A stretch of DNA of 64,000 bases, from NCBI GenBank assembly GCA_030345135.1, contig CP128386.1:4160667-4224666 (forward strand), in the 5' to 3' direction. A program made the position numbers and the translations under genes. The notes under the pieces were generated by a model. It searched no databases. It was not told where the DNA came from and was given only the letters and a program-made list of their open reading frames with translations. Source of the stretch: Chitinophagaceae bacterium DXS (GTDB lineage Bacteria > Bacteroidota > Bacteroidia > Chitinophagales > Chitinophagaceae). Shown piece by piece: positions 1 through 7,523 of the stretch; position 1 is the stretch's first letter; each line of letters starts with the position of its first letter.

Positions 1-2
1 TT

Positions 3-620
3 GAAATGCTTGAACAAAACAGGCCTGATCTATTGCTTTTGGATATTCAATTATCAGGCAAAAAAGATGGCATTGATGTAGCACAAAAGCTGAATGAACT
101 ATATCATATACCGTTTATTTTTTTAACAGCAAACAGCGACGGAGAGACAATCGACCGCGCAAAAAAAGTGAGGCCAAACGCTTACATTGTAAAACCCTTT
201 ACCAAAGAAGAATTGTTCGCTGCCATTGAAATTGCATTCAGCAATTTTACCGGCAATCACCCTAATTCAAAGACAGAACAAGGCAGTGCTTATCATACAA
301 AGGATTACATGTTTGTAAGAGATGGATATGTATTCAGAAAGATATTTTTTAGTGAATTGTTGTACCTGGAAAGTGACGCCAATTATGTTACACTGCACCT
401 TAAATCTCAAAGGAAAGTAATGGTGCGATCGACTTTCAACGACTTCATTTCCCATTTGGATCAAAAAACCTTTATCCGCATCCATCGCAGTTATTCCGTA
501 AACGTTAGCCTGGTAGATGATGTTTTTCCCACTGAAGTTACTGTTAGCGGCATCAGGATCCCCACCGGAAAATCTTATAGAGAGGATCTCCTGAAGGCGT
601 TGGGTATTAATGAAACTTAA
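3..620 (+). CDS. LytTR-family response regulator (5' partial)
   Basis: Two-component response regulator that binds DNA through a LytTR domain. The reading frame is open to the left edge, so the N-terminal part of the receiver domain is missing. What remains holds the phospho-acceptor Asp in LLLLDIQL (about residue 13 of the visible part), the switch Thr in LTANSD (about 41) and the conserved Lys in VKPF (about 63). A short linker leads to a LytTR domain at about 105-200, with YLESDANYV and FIRIHRSYSVN typical of the family. Proteins of this design usually pair with a LytS-like histidine kinase of the His_kinase family, which would lie outside the window. No target can be inferred. Identification as REC-LytTR is firm. 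Confidence 0.93.
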   Translation, partial: EMLEQNRPDLLLLDIQLSGKKDGIDVAQKLNELYHIPFIFLTANSDGETIDRAKKVRPNAYIVKPFTKEELFAAIEIAFSNFTGNHPNSKTEQGSAYHTKDYMFVRDGYVFRKIFFSELLYLESDANYVTLHLKSQRKVMVRSTFNDFISHLDQKTFIRIHRSYSVNVSLVDDVFPTEVTVSGIRIPTGKSYREDLLKALGINET

Positions 621-727
621 ACGTTCCAACTTTCTTCTCCCAAACTTCCTGCTGTTCATCCCTAACCTGGCATATTCGTCCCTTTTATTTTAAAACCCCT
701 CGGAGCAAGTGCAATTTTGTTCCTGAT

Positions 728-922
728 ATGGCGCTACTGGATTTAGACAAGATTATTATTCAACGGACAGTTATCGGGATACGCTGCACAGCATGCGGCG
801 GCAACCTGGTAGCTAAGAAGAGATCCGTCATATCAAGGATTATAGGCATAGTTTCTTTTGGACGATTGAAGCCGCAGCGATACGAGTGTGAAAACTGCAA
901 AAAGAAACATCTGCTATTATAA
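728..922 (+). CDS. small zinc-ribbon protein, function unknown
   Basis: A 64-residue protein with two CxxC pairs, CTAC near residue 20 and CENC near residue 55, which together would hold one zinc ion in a ribbon fold. The stretch between them is basic and partly hydrophobic. It sits alone between the regulator and the peroxiredoxin, 39 bp upstream of the latter and in the same direction, so co-transcription is possible. I do not recognise a named family. Zinc binding is inferred from the cysteine spacing; the biological role is unknown. Confidence 0.6.
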   Translation: MALLDLDKIIIQRTVIGIRCTACGGNLVAKKRSVISRIIGIVSFGRLKPQRYECENCKKKHLLL

Positions 923-961
923 ATTAATCAACTAATTCAAGTACCAATAAAACTAAACTAT

Positions 962-1627
962 ATGAGTATCAGATTAGGCGACGTTGCGCCAGACTTTCAA
1001 GCCGAAACAACACAGGGCGTCATCAATTTTCACGAGTGGATTGGTGATGGCTGGGCTATTCTTTTTTCCCACCCAAAAGATTTTACACCTGTTTGCACTA
1101 CCGAATTGGGTTATATGGCCAAACTAGCTCCCGAATTTGAACGAAGAAATTGCAAAGTGATTGGTTTGAGCGTGGACCCAGTAGAAAGCCATTTAAGATG
1201 GGAGAAAGACATAGAAGCAACTCAGGGATATGCGGTAAACTATCCGATGATCGGCGACTCAACGCTTGCTATTGCTAAACTGTATGAAATGCTTCCTGCG
1301 GACGAGGTGGGCACTTGCGAGGGCAGAACTGCGGCCACCAATCAAACAGTGCGTTCAGTGTTTATAATCGGACCTGATAAAAAGATAAAACTGCACCTGA
1401 CCTACCCAATGACAACAGGCCGTAACTTTTATGAAATATTGCGCGTACTCGATTCTATGCAGCTAACAGCTGCACACAAAGTTGCTACCCCTGTAAACTG
1501 GAACAATGGCGACGATGTAATTATAGTTCCCGCAGTATCTGACGAAGAAGCAAAAGCAAAATTTCCCAATGGCTGGAAGACAGTTACGCCTTACCTGCGT
1601 ATCGTGGGGCAGCCAGGAAAGAATTAG
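962..1627 (+). CDS. 1-Cys peroxiredoxin (PRDX6/AhpC-TSA family)
   Basis: Thiol peroxidase that reduces hydrogen peroxide and organic hydroperoxides in the cytoplasm. The peroxidatic cysteine is Cys45 in FTPVCTTE, with the conserved Pro and Thr around it, and the Arg of the active site lies in the MTTGRN segment. At 221 residues with a long C-terminal extension (ending in a GWKTVTPYLR-type motif) it matches the Prx6 subfamily rather than the shorter 2-Cys AhpC enzymes. No resolving cysteine is placed as in typical 2-Cys enzymes. It is followed by a long non-coding spacer, so it ends its transcription unit. The family call is firm; the electron donor cannot be told from sequence. Confidence 0.95.
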   Translation: MSIRLGDVAPDFQAETTQGVINFHEWIGDGWAILFSHPKDFTPVCTTELGYMAKLAPEFERRNCKVIGLSVDPVESHLRWEKDIEATQGYAVNYPMIGDSTLAIAKLYEMLPADEVGTCEGRTAATNQTVRSVFIIGPDKKIKLHLTYPMTTGRNFYEILRVLDSMQLTAAHKVATPVNWNNGDDVIIVPAVSDEEAKAKFPNGWKTVTPYLRIVGQPGKN

Positions 1628-2473
1628 TTAAAGCAAAAAGCCTAACATTGTGAATTTAAAATCAACGTGAGGGTTTTGATATAGAATAATGTCACCCTTT
1701 CAGGGTTTGGGGAAAGTATATTTCGCTTCTCTATAATAATTTCATCCCTTCGGGATTTGTACCGGGGCACCCTCATTCACCTGAGCAAGTTGATATTGAA
1801 ACTGAAAGCTCAAGTCGATTGAAAATGCTTTTGCGCTACGTTAGGTAGTCGTGGAATAGTATTATCGCAAATTGCGGCTCAATGTTCTTCTGGAAAGAGT
1901 TTTTACGCCGTATGCAATGTCTCAATCAGATTTACATTCAGGAGACCTCTCCTATCGTGCCAATGACAGATTTTATAATAGTTGCAATTTTTCCCGTAGG
2001 GAATTAAGCTCAATAGAAATAATCGAATCGAGAACCTCATAGCCCGTTAGGGCTTTAACCAAATTAACAGGGTTAATGTCCTACGGACAAATAAGGACCT
2101 TGCGTGTTAGGACTTCTATTAAGCTATAAGCCCTACGGGCTATCGACAAAAGTGTGATGTCAACTCTTTTTGATTGTGGTTAACCAAATTACTCGTCGAG
2201 GGCACGGTACGGGGGCAGATTTTTCACATTGTCGCTTATTCGCCACAGGTGATGCTGCAATTATTTTTTCTGACAAGCCGGGATCGCGACGATAGGAAAT
2301 ATCTGCCAAATTTGACGATCTATGCTCGACTAAACGACATTGGATTAACAAGTATTCTGATTCATTTTAAAATGCAAATAAAACAGTGTATGCTTGCAGC
2401 AGGGTACTTCGTACCTCGTAATTCGTACTTATAACAGCCTTCTTCATTTTTAACCACCTTTAAAGTCCATACA
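1628..2473. other. 846-bp gene-less spacer with hairpin array and a repeat copy
   Basis: No convincing gene. The short open frames here overlap each other on both strands and have no recognisable product. The left part holds a series of small palindromes annotated separately at 1694-2141. The right end holds a copy of the TACGAAGTA dispersed repeat at 2404-2430, just ahead of the flavoprotein gene. Confidence 0.6.
1694..2141. repeat. cluster of six short CCC/GGG palindromes
   Basis: Six perfect palindromic hairpins share the plan N-(C)CC-loop-GG(G)-N: 1694-1706, 1744-1756, 1991-2003, 2041-2054, 2078-2088 and 2129-2141. Loops are TTCA-, TTC-, GTA-, GTTA- or TA-like. The flanking text differs, so these are dispersed small palindromes, not copies of one long unit. 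They resemble extragenic palindromic elements; nothing transposase-like is visible nearby. Confidence 0.6.
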
Positions 2474-3658
2474 ATGAAGCTACGGGTAATAGTATTGGGT
2501 GCAGGTTTTGGAGGATTGGAACTCAGTTCAATACTTTCTGAAACAATAGGCGATAATCTCGATCTTACCTTAATAGATCAAAACGACTCTTTTTTCTTCG
2601 GCTTTTCAAAGCTTGATGTAATGTTTGGCCACAAGGCTGCTAACACAGTTAAGATTCCATACAGCAGCATTACCAAGCCCGGTGTGCGTTTTTGCAAAGA
2701 AATCATTACAGCCATAGACCCGGTTACCAAAACTGTTACTACACCGAATGGAACGCATAAGGCCGACGTCCTGGTAGTTGCACTCGGTGCCAACTATGAT
2801 ATAGCAGCGACACCCGGACTTGCTGAATACGGCAATGAATACTATACATTTGAAGGTGCCGTAAAATTGCGCGACATAATTCCCAACATTAAGAAGGGAC
2901 ATGCAATTGTTGGTGTTTGTGGCGCGCCTTTTAAATGTCCGCCTGCTCCGAGCGAAGGCGCATTGATGCTGCATGATTATCTCACAAGCGGTGGCTTACG
3001 TGATGAATGCACCATAAGTCTTGTGATCCCCTTTGGAAGCCCTATCCCACCATCGCCTGATTCTTCAAAAGCATTGGTTAAAGCATTTGAAGAAAGAAAT
3101 ATTCAGTTTATTCCGCAACACAAAGTGAGTGCACTTCGCGAGAAGACAGCCATCCTGGATGACGGGACTGAACTACCTTTTGATCTGTTCCTGGGCATTC
3201 CTAAACATGTGGCGCCCGATGTAGTACTACAAAGTGGCCTGACAGAGAATGGGTGGATACCTGTTGACAGGGCCAACCTGCTTACAAAATTTCCTGGTGT
3301 GTATGCAATCGGTGATGTTACCAGTATAGGAACGCCCAAAGCAGGTGTATTTGCCGAAGGCGCAGCAAAAATTGCAGCAGCTTCTATAATTGCTGCATAC
3401 AGAGGAACAGAAAACGATAATCCATATACCGGCGCCGGATCTTGTTACATTGAATTTGGCAAGGGACAGGTTGCACGTGTTGACGTAGATTTCTTCTCCG
3501 GACCAAAGCCCTTTGGAATTCATCATGATGCATCCGAATTGTTGGTAATAGACAAGGAAATATTTGGCTCCAGCAGAAAAGCGCGCTGGTTTGGATTGAA
3601 CGATGCAAAACAAGATGCAGCCACCGGTTTGGCTGAACAGGTTACACAAACAAATTAA
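2474..3658 (+). CDS. FAD-dependent pyridine nucleotide-disulphide oxidoreductase, sulfide:quinone reductase-like
   Basis: Flavoprotein of 394 residues. An N-terminal dinucleotide-binding motif GAGFGG lies at 10-14, a second Rossmann region in the middle, and the FAD-binding AIGDVTS motif near residue 280. The segment CGAPFKCPPAP carries Cys149 and Cys155. The APFKCP signature is characteristic of sulfide:quinone oxidoreductases, which pass electrons from sulfide to the quinone pool at the membrane. A third cysteine lies near the C-terminus (GSCYIE). NADH dehydrogenase type II is a related alternative, but lacks this cysteine block. The next gene follows after 11 bp, so the two are probably co-transcribed. 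Family is sure, sulfide as substrate is inference. Confidence 0.85.
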   Translation: MKLRVIVLGAGFGGLELSSILSETIGDNLDLTLIDQNDSFFFGFSKLDVMFGHKAANTVKIPYSSITKPGVRFCKEIITAIDPVTKTVTTPNGTHKADVLVVALGANYDIAATPGLAEYGNEYYTFEGAVKLRDIIPNIKKGHAIVGVCGAPFKCPPAPSEGALMLHDYLTSGGLRDECTISLVIPFGSPIPPSPDSSKALVKAFEERNIQFIPQHKVSALREKTAILDDGTELPFDLFLGIPKHVAPDVVLQSGLTENGWIPVDRANLLTKFPGVYAIGDVTSIGTPKAGVFAEGAAKIAAASIIAAYRGTENDNPYTGAGSCYIEFGKGQVARVDVDFFSGPKPFGIHHDASELLVIDKEIFGSSRKARWFGLNDAKQDAATGLAEQVTQTN

Positions 3659-3669
3659 ATCTGAAAAAA

Positions 3670-3948
3670 ATGGCAACTTATTTAATTGAAATTCCTCACT
3701 CTGAAAACACATTTGAATGCAAACAGGTAATCAAATTGTTTGTTGAGTCCGGATCACATCTGCTGGCAAATGCACATTGGGGATGCAAAGCCGGCGTTCA
3801 CAAATCATGGTTCATTAATGATTTTAACAGCAAGGAAGAAGCGCTTCAAATTGTTCCGCCTTTTTTAAGACATTCCGCATCAGTTATTGAGTTGACAACA
3901 TTTACTAAGAATGATATTCAGCAATTTGCTGAAGCGAATAGCCATTGA
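3670..3948 (+). CDS. small conserved-type protein downstream of SQR-like gene
   Basis: A 92-residue soluble protein with no signal peptide or membrane segment. It contains HWGCKAGVH near residue 35-43 and a C-terminal segment rich in Thr, Lys and Asp. It starts 11 bp after the flavoprotein stop codon and shares its direction, so it is the second gene of a two-gene operon and may assist the flavoprotein. I do not recognise the family. The single Cys flanked by His is suggestive of a metal or sulfur site, but this is a guess. Confidence 0.6.
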   Translation: MATYLIEIPHSENTFECKQVIKLFVESGSHLLANAHWGCKAGVHKSWFINDFNSKEEALQIVPPFLRHSASVIELTTFTKNDIQQFAEANSH

Positions 3949-3981
3949 GGGATAGAGCTTAACTCAGCAAAGACATCATAT

Positions 3982-4009
3982 AAGTACGAGTTACGAAGTA
4001 CGAAGTACT
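3982..4009. repeat. TACGAAGTA dispersed repeat, copy 2
   Basis: One of eight copies of a 27-30 nt element built from overlapping TACGA(A/G)GTA palindromes. Other copies are at 2404-2430, 7249-7275, 9032-9059, 10832-10852, 10983-11011, 40475-40503 and 51005-51031, in both orientations and always outside genes. Confidence 0.8.
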
Positions 4010-4106
4010 CAATTTTGAGCAGGTTATCTTTTTTACATGTCGAAGACATTTATTAAAGCAGTAGAAGATTCTTGTCCGTTTTTAAAAGGTCATTTGAAAA
4101 CACCCT

Positions 4107-4140
4107 GGCCTGCAAAATAATTGCAGGCCTCTGTTTTTTT
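4107..4140 (+). terminator. Rho-independent terminator
   Basis: Perfect 9-bp GC-rich stem (GGCCTGCAA with TTGCAGGCC, 4107-4129) followed by TCTGTTTTTTT. It ends the plus-strand operon of the SQR-like gene and its small partner. Confidence 0.85.
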
Positions 4141-4204
4141 GATGGGGAAGGTTTAATACCGATAGCACTTGTTGCGTCGATAAACATTAAACGATATATC
4201 GAAG

Positions 4205-4310
4205 ACAGTGGATATGTCTCTGTGAAACTCTGTGTCTGCTCCGTGCTCTCTGTGTAAGTTTTTTTATTACACGGAGAAACAGCCAAAGAAGACACAAAGA
4301 CCTACAGAGT
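4205..4310. repeat. CACAGAG/CTCTGTG word repeat
   Basis: Degenerate run of CTCTGTG and CACGGAG words facing each other, converging on a T-run near 4260. The same family occurs at 12705-12755, 19123-19190, 19700-19735, 20822-20880, 21010-21048, 30085-30130 and 62100-62440. Confidence 0.6.
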
Positions 4311-4312
4311 AT

Positions 4313-5152
4313 TTAACTATTTGCGGCCTTCTCCTGAAACTCCTGCAACGTTATTTCGCCGGATGCAAAGCGATACTCCAGTAATGTGTTTTTTTCTTTT
4401 CTGGTAAGCGGTCTGTTATAAATGGCTTGCAATACTTCGTCCTCGTGAGCAAATGGCTTCATAACATGCTGAAGTTTATTGAACGCCTCAAAATAACGCA
4501 CACCGAATATTCTTAGTGATGCAGCATTGAAATGGATGTAATCTTCATTCGCAGTCAATTCTTCAGCCGTAACAAAATAACAGTTCTCATGCGTTTGGGC
4601 GAATTGCACCAACGCTTCATTCACTATTGGATATGAATCAAAATATTGACCGTACAAGCCCTCAGTTAAAAAATCTCCAAGACCGCCTACGATCAACGGA
4701 ATATCCGGAACACTTAACTGATGACGTAGTTCTGTAATTATTGCGTTGAATTTCTCTCCATACACTGCCGCACGATCCGGGAAACAATCGGTTTCGCCCT
4801 GGTGCCACAAAATGCCTGCAAGCTTACTGGTTCGTTGGGCCAGCCTGGCCTCCGCAACTGCATGATCAAAAAGCGCTCCCCCAACAGCCCAATCCTCCAG
4901 GCTTGTGCCTCCATCTGCACAGGGAATCAGCCCTATTTCTTCTGTCTCATTTTTTAAACGCCAGGCTGCCGCAAAAGACGAAGCCAGACCAATACCAGCA
5001 GTGGGACGATCATAATTGATGGGCTCAGACATTATCTGCCATCTGCCATTCCGCAGCATCTTTATTCCTTCATTAAAAATGAGCGGAACATCTTTTTTAA
5101 AACCACGGCCGGCCATATTTGACTGGCCTATCATAAGAAATGAGTGAATCAT
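4313..5152 (-). CDS. SGNH-type esterase, sialate O-acetylesterase (SASA) domain
   Basis: Carbohydrate O-acetylesterase-like hydrolase of 279 residues. The catalytic serine lies in the N-terminal MIGQSNMAG motif (about residue 11), the oxyanion block in WHQGETD, and the catalytic Asp/His pair in DYIHFN near the C-terminus. These define the SASA branch of SGNH hydrolases. I place the start at the ATG of MIHSF (5152) because the upstream frame runs towards the tRNA gene. No signal peptide is visible, so it is probably cytoplasmic, unlike many relatives. A C-terminal helical extension of about 50 residues follows the hydrolase core. The natural ester substrate is unknown. Confidence 0.85.
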   Translation of the reverse strand: MIHSFLMIGQSNMAGRGFKKDVPLIFNEGIKMLRNGRWQIMSEPINYDRPTAGIGLASSFAAAWRLKNETEEIGLIPCADGGTSLEDWAVGGALFDHAVAEARLAQRTSKLAGILWHQGETDCFPDRAAVYGEKFNAIITELRHQLSVPDIPLIVGGLGDFLTEGLYGQYFDSYPIVNEALVQFAQTHENCYFVTAEELTANEDYIHFNAASLRIFGVRYFEAFNKLQHVMKPFAHEDEVLQAIYNRPLTRKEKNTLLEYRFASGEITLQEFQEKAANS

Positions 5153-5211
5153 GTGGTAATTTTTGGTGACATTTTCTTCAGCAAGCAAGCTGAAGCGATT
5201 TGACAAAACAG

Positions 5212-5246
5212 CAAAAAAAAATGCCAACTTTTAGCTGACATTTTTT
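5212..5246 (-). terminator. terminator after tRNA-Ser
   Basis: On the minus strand the tRNA is followed by a 9-bp stem, ATGTCAGCT with AGTTGGCAT including G-U pairs, and then a run of T. Placed immediately after the tRNA 3' end, it is the likely end of the transcript. Confidence 0.7.
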
Positions 5247-5247
5247 G

Positions 5248-5334
5248 CGGAGACGGCGAGATTCGAACTCGCGATACAGTTTCCCGTATACACACTTTCC
5301 AGGCGTGCTCCTTCAACCACTCGGACACGTCTCC
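5248..5334 (-). tRNA. tRNA-Ser (GGA anticodon)
   Basis: An 87-nt minus-strand tRNA with acceptor arms GGAGACG and CGTCTCC, discriminator G at 5248, a long variable arm as expected for class II tRNAs, and a T-arm GAGTTCGAATC. The anticodon loop reads CTGGAAA, giving GGA, which reads UCC and UCU serine codons. CCA is not encoded. A terminator follows directly. Confidence 0.97.
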
Positions 5335-5368
5335 GTATTTGAAGGGTCGCAAAAGTACTATTCTAATT

Positions 5369-6136
5369 CTAGTTGCCGAAAATTTTTATGGCATTTTGAG
5401 TAGTAATATCTGCAATTTCATCGGGTGTGACATTCTTTATGCCAGCCAGCTTGTCTACAACATATTGCAAATACGCGCTTTCGTTTCTTTTACCACGGAA
5501 TGGAACCGGTGTTAAGTACGGCGCATCTGTTTCTAATACAATATGTTGCAGATCTATTTTCTGCAGTACTTCCGCAACTCCCGCATTTTTGTAAGTTGTA
5601 ACGCCACCAATTCCAAGCAAAAAACCCATATTAATAATTTGAACAGCGCTTTCATAACTGCCACTGAAACAATGAAAAATTCCTTTTAATCCTTTTTCTG
5701 CAAAGGGCCTAACAGTGTTGATCGTTTCCTGCATGGCGTTGCGGGTGTGGATCACAATAGGCAGCGAAGATTGCAGCGCCCATTCCATCTGCGTTTCAAA
5801 AGCCTCATATTGCTGTTTGGTAAAGGTTTTATCCCAGTAAAAATCAAGTCCGATTTCACCCACAGCAACAAAATGTCTTTTATCAAGCCAATCCTTAACA
5901 ATCGCCAGCTCCTGCTCATAATTTTCCTTCACATAACAGGGATGTAAACCCATCATCGGGTAACATATGCCCGGATACTTTTTTTCCAGGTTTAGCATAC
6001 CTTCTATGGCGCTGCTATCAATTCCAGGCAGGTAAAAACGTTGAATACCAATAGTTTGAGCCCTTTTAATCACTTCATCAACATCATTATCAAATTCTTC
6101 GGAATACAAGTGACAGTGCGTATCAATAATAGTCAT
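5369..6136 (-). CDS. tatD: TatD family metal-dependent hydrolase (deoxyribonuclease)
   Basis: TatD-type TIM-barrel nuclease of 255 residues, the usual family length. Metal ligands are visible in order: DTHCH at residues 5-9, GEIGLDF near 92, VIHTRN near 128, FHCFSGS near 153 and ETDAPYL near 203. The family cleaves DNA with a 3'-to-5' exonuclease activity and takes part in DNA repair or quality control in the cytoplasm. The gene stands alone between tRNA-Ser and a spacer of 300 bp. YcfH/YabD-type paralogues are the only realistic alternative names. Confidence 0.93.
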   Translation of the reverse strand: MTIIDTHCHLYSEEFDNDVDEVIKRAQTIGIQRFYLPGIDSSAIEGMLNLEKKYPGICYPMMGLHPCYVKENYEQELAIVKDWLDKRHFVAVGEIGLDFYWDKTFTKQQYEAFETQMEWALQSSLPIVIHTRNAMQETINTVRPFAEKGLKGIFHCFSGSYESAVQIINMGFLLGIGGVTTYKNAGVAEVLQKIDLQHIVLETDAPYLTPVPFRGKRNESAYLQYVVDKLAGIKNVTPDEIADITTQNAIKIFGN

Positions 6137-6302
6137 TCGACAAATGTCCGGCTTTTTTGCGACCGATTGGGATTACGGCCTAAACATTAAAAAAACATTA
6201 AAAAATTAAGATTTTAAAATATGAAACTTTTACTAATTAATTAGGAACCAATTAAGTATTACATAAAATTAACTTGCAAAAATATTATCTTTTGGTGAAC
6301 GC

Positions 6303-6333
6303 TTTGATATGAATGATATAACCCTTACTTTTG
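6303..6333 (+). promoter_or_regulatory. Bacteroidota-type promoter without a downstream gene
   Basis: TTTG at 6303-6306, a 19-nt spacer, then TACTTTTG at 6326-6333 match the TTTG-N19-TAnnTTTG consensus exactly. Predicted start of transcription is about 6338-6341. No plus-strand gene follows; a terminator lies about 30 nt downstream. Confidence 0.6.
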
Positions 6334-6338
6334 ATCAG

Positions 6339-6398
6339 TTTTCATAGGGTACGGATTAAAAACGGGCTAAGGTTTCTACCTTGGCCTTTCTTTTTTTT
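6339..6398 (+). ncRNA. candidate small RNA, about 58 nt
   Basis: The stretch between an orphan promoter (6303-6333) and a strong terminator (6365-6398) would give a transcript of about 58 nt with no usable open frame. It lies between two minus-strand genes, tatD and the deacetylase. I know of no named RNA that matches. It rests on promoter and terminator only, so an RNA of this size is an inference. Confidence 0.4.
6361..6398. terminator. bidirectional Rho-independent terminator
   Basis: Stem GGCTAAGG with CCTTGGCC (one G-U pair), loop TTTCTA, 6365-6386. On the plus strand it is followed by TTTCTTTTTTTT. On the minus strand the tail is CGTTTTTAA, so it can also end the deacetylase transcript whose stop codon is at 6439. 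Confidence 0.8.
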
Positions 6399-6438
6399 AA
6401 CCATCGCGTTAATTTCCACCAATATTTAATTGAATTGA

Positions 6439-7083
6439 CTAACCCGGCAGACTTTTGAAACTATATCCTTCTCTACTAAAATAAGCAAGCACTTTAGGCA
6501 AAGCAAAACTCATTCTGTCCCATGCCTTTGTACTGTCGTGAAAAAGAATAATTGATCCTGGTTTGGCGTTGAGCACCACATTATCGAGACATTTCTGAGG
6601 AGTTAATGCCATATCAAAATCTGCACTTAATACGGACCACATGATGATCTTGTATAAATGCGCGTTTGCCGAAGCGTTACCTGGAGCCTGTAGAAGTTTT
6701 GCCTGGAATTTTTTGATCCTTCCGTAAGGCGGACGAAATAAATTTGAATCGATATGCCTGGACGCTTCAAAAATATTGGAGAGATAGGTTTTATTTTCCG
6801 TTTTCCAACCATTCAAATGATTATGTGTATGGTTTCCAACTCGGTGGCCTTCATCAAGAATGCGCCGATAGATCTCCGGTTGTTCCACCACATTTTTTCC
6901 AATGCAAAAAAAGGTTGCTTTTGCATTGAACTGTTTCAACTGATCAAGCACAAAAGGAGTCGCCGTTTCGTGTGGTCCATCATCGAATGTAAGATACAGT
7001 TCCCTCTCTTTTGTCGGCACATCCCAAACAAAGCTTGAGGGATACAAGCGCTTTAACAGCCAGGTGTTTACCATGTAGAACAT
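6439..7083 (-). CDS. polysaccharide deacetylase (NodB homology domain)
   Basis: Metal-dependent de-N-acetylase of the carbohydrate esterase 4 type, 214 residues and essentially only the NodB domain. Motif 1 TFDDGPH lies near residues 31-37, the metal-binding motif HTHNH near 82-86, motif 3 FRPPYGR near 116, and a C-terminal IILFHDS. Substrates of the family include peptidoglycan, chitin oligomers and other N-acetylated glycans. No cleavable signal peptide is seen; the N-terminus has only a short hydrophobic start, so export is uncertain. A -7 promoter box ends 4 nt upstream of the ATG. Confidence 0.92.
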   Translation of the reverse strand: MFYMVNTWLLKRLYPSSFVWDVPTKERELYLTFDDGPHETATPFVLDQLKQFNAKATFFCIGKNVVEQPEIYRRILDEGHRVGNHTHNHLNGWKTENKTYLSNIFEASRHIDSNLFRPPYGRIKKFQAKLLQAPGNASANAHLYKIIMWSVLSADFDMALTPQKCLDNVVLNAKPGSIILFHDSTKAWDRMSFALPKVLAYFSREGYSFKSLPG

Positions 7084-7523
7084 GGTTCAAAAATAGCGAA
7101 GAAAGTGAATCGTCAATAGTGAATAGTCAATGGTGAACTCTGCGAGAGGCTTCGGGGAATAATTACAACTTGCGGATTGTGAATGGTGAAGAGCCAATCA
7201 ATGTCGTTTCCTTAAGAGGTTACAAAAAGTAAAGCAAGCCTGAATCAGGTACTTCGTACTTCGTAAATCGTACTTGAATAAATCTTAGTGTTTCTTAAGG
7301 AAACGGCATTGAATAGTCAATAGTGAAAGGGTGCAAATCCTTAACTACTATCGACCATTTTCATTAGGAAAGCAAAAACCGTATCTCCAAAAAAATGGTC
7401 AATAGCGAAAAGTGAGTAAAAAGTAAACCCGGAATAATTAAAACTGAACCTTTCCGGATTACTTTGAACGCCCGCACCTTTCACGATTGACCATTCACTA
7501 TTGACCCACTTCACTATTGACTA
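7084..7523. repeat. 440-bp repeat mosaic spacer (GTGAATAGT words and TACGAAGTA copy)
   Basis: No gene. The spacer starts with tandem GTGAATAGT/GTCAATAGT words (7108-7136) and ends with the same words inverted (7487-7521). Further copies lie at 7311-7328 and 7395-7415. A TACGAAGTA repeat is at 7249-7275, inside an inverted repeat pair at 7200-7218 and 7292-7311. Confidence 0.7.
7088..7116 (-). promoter_or_regulatory. promoter of the deacetylase gene, near-leaderless
   Basis: On the minus strand TATTTTTG (7088-7095) matches the TAnnTTTG -7 box, with TTG at 7114-7116 after an 18-nt spacer. Only 4 nt separate the box from the ATG at 7083, so the mRNA would begin at or next to the start codon. 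The -33 TTG lies inside a TAGTCAAT-type repeat word. Confidence 0.55.

Noticed and set aside
2160-2434. Two overlapping short frames on opposite strands
   Set aside because: No product features; both run through repeat-derived DNA and one ends in a TACGAAGTA copy.
4053-4295. Short frames on both strands between the SQR operon and the esterase
   Set aside because: They translate a terminator and CACAGAG word repeats.
5149-5352. Frame reading [11 protein letters not shown]
   Set aside because: It is the translation of tRNA-Ser.
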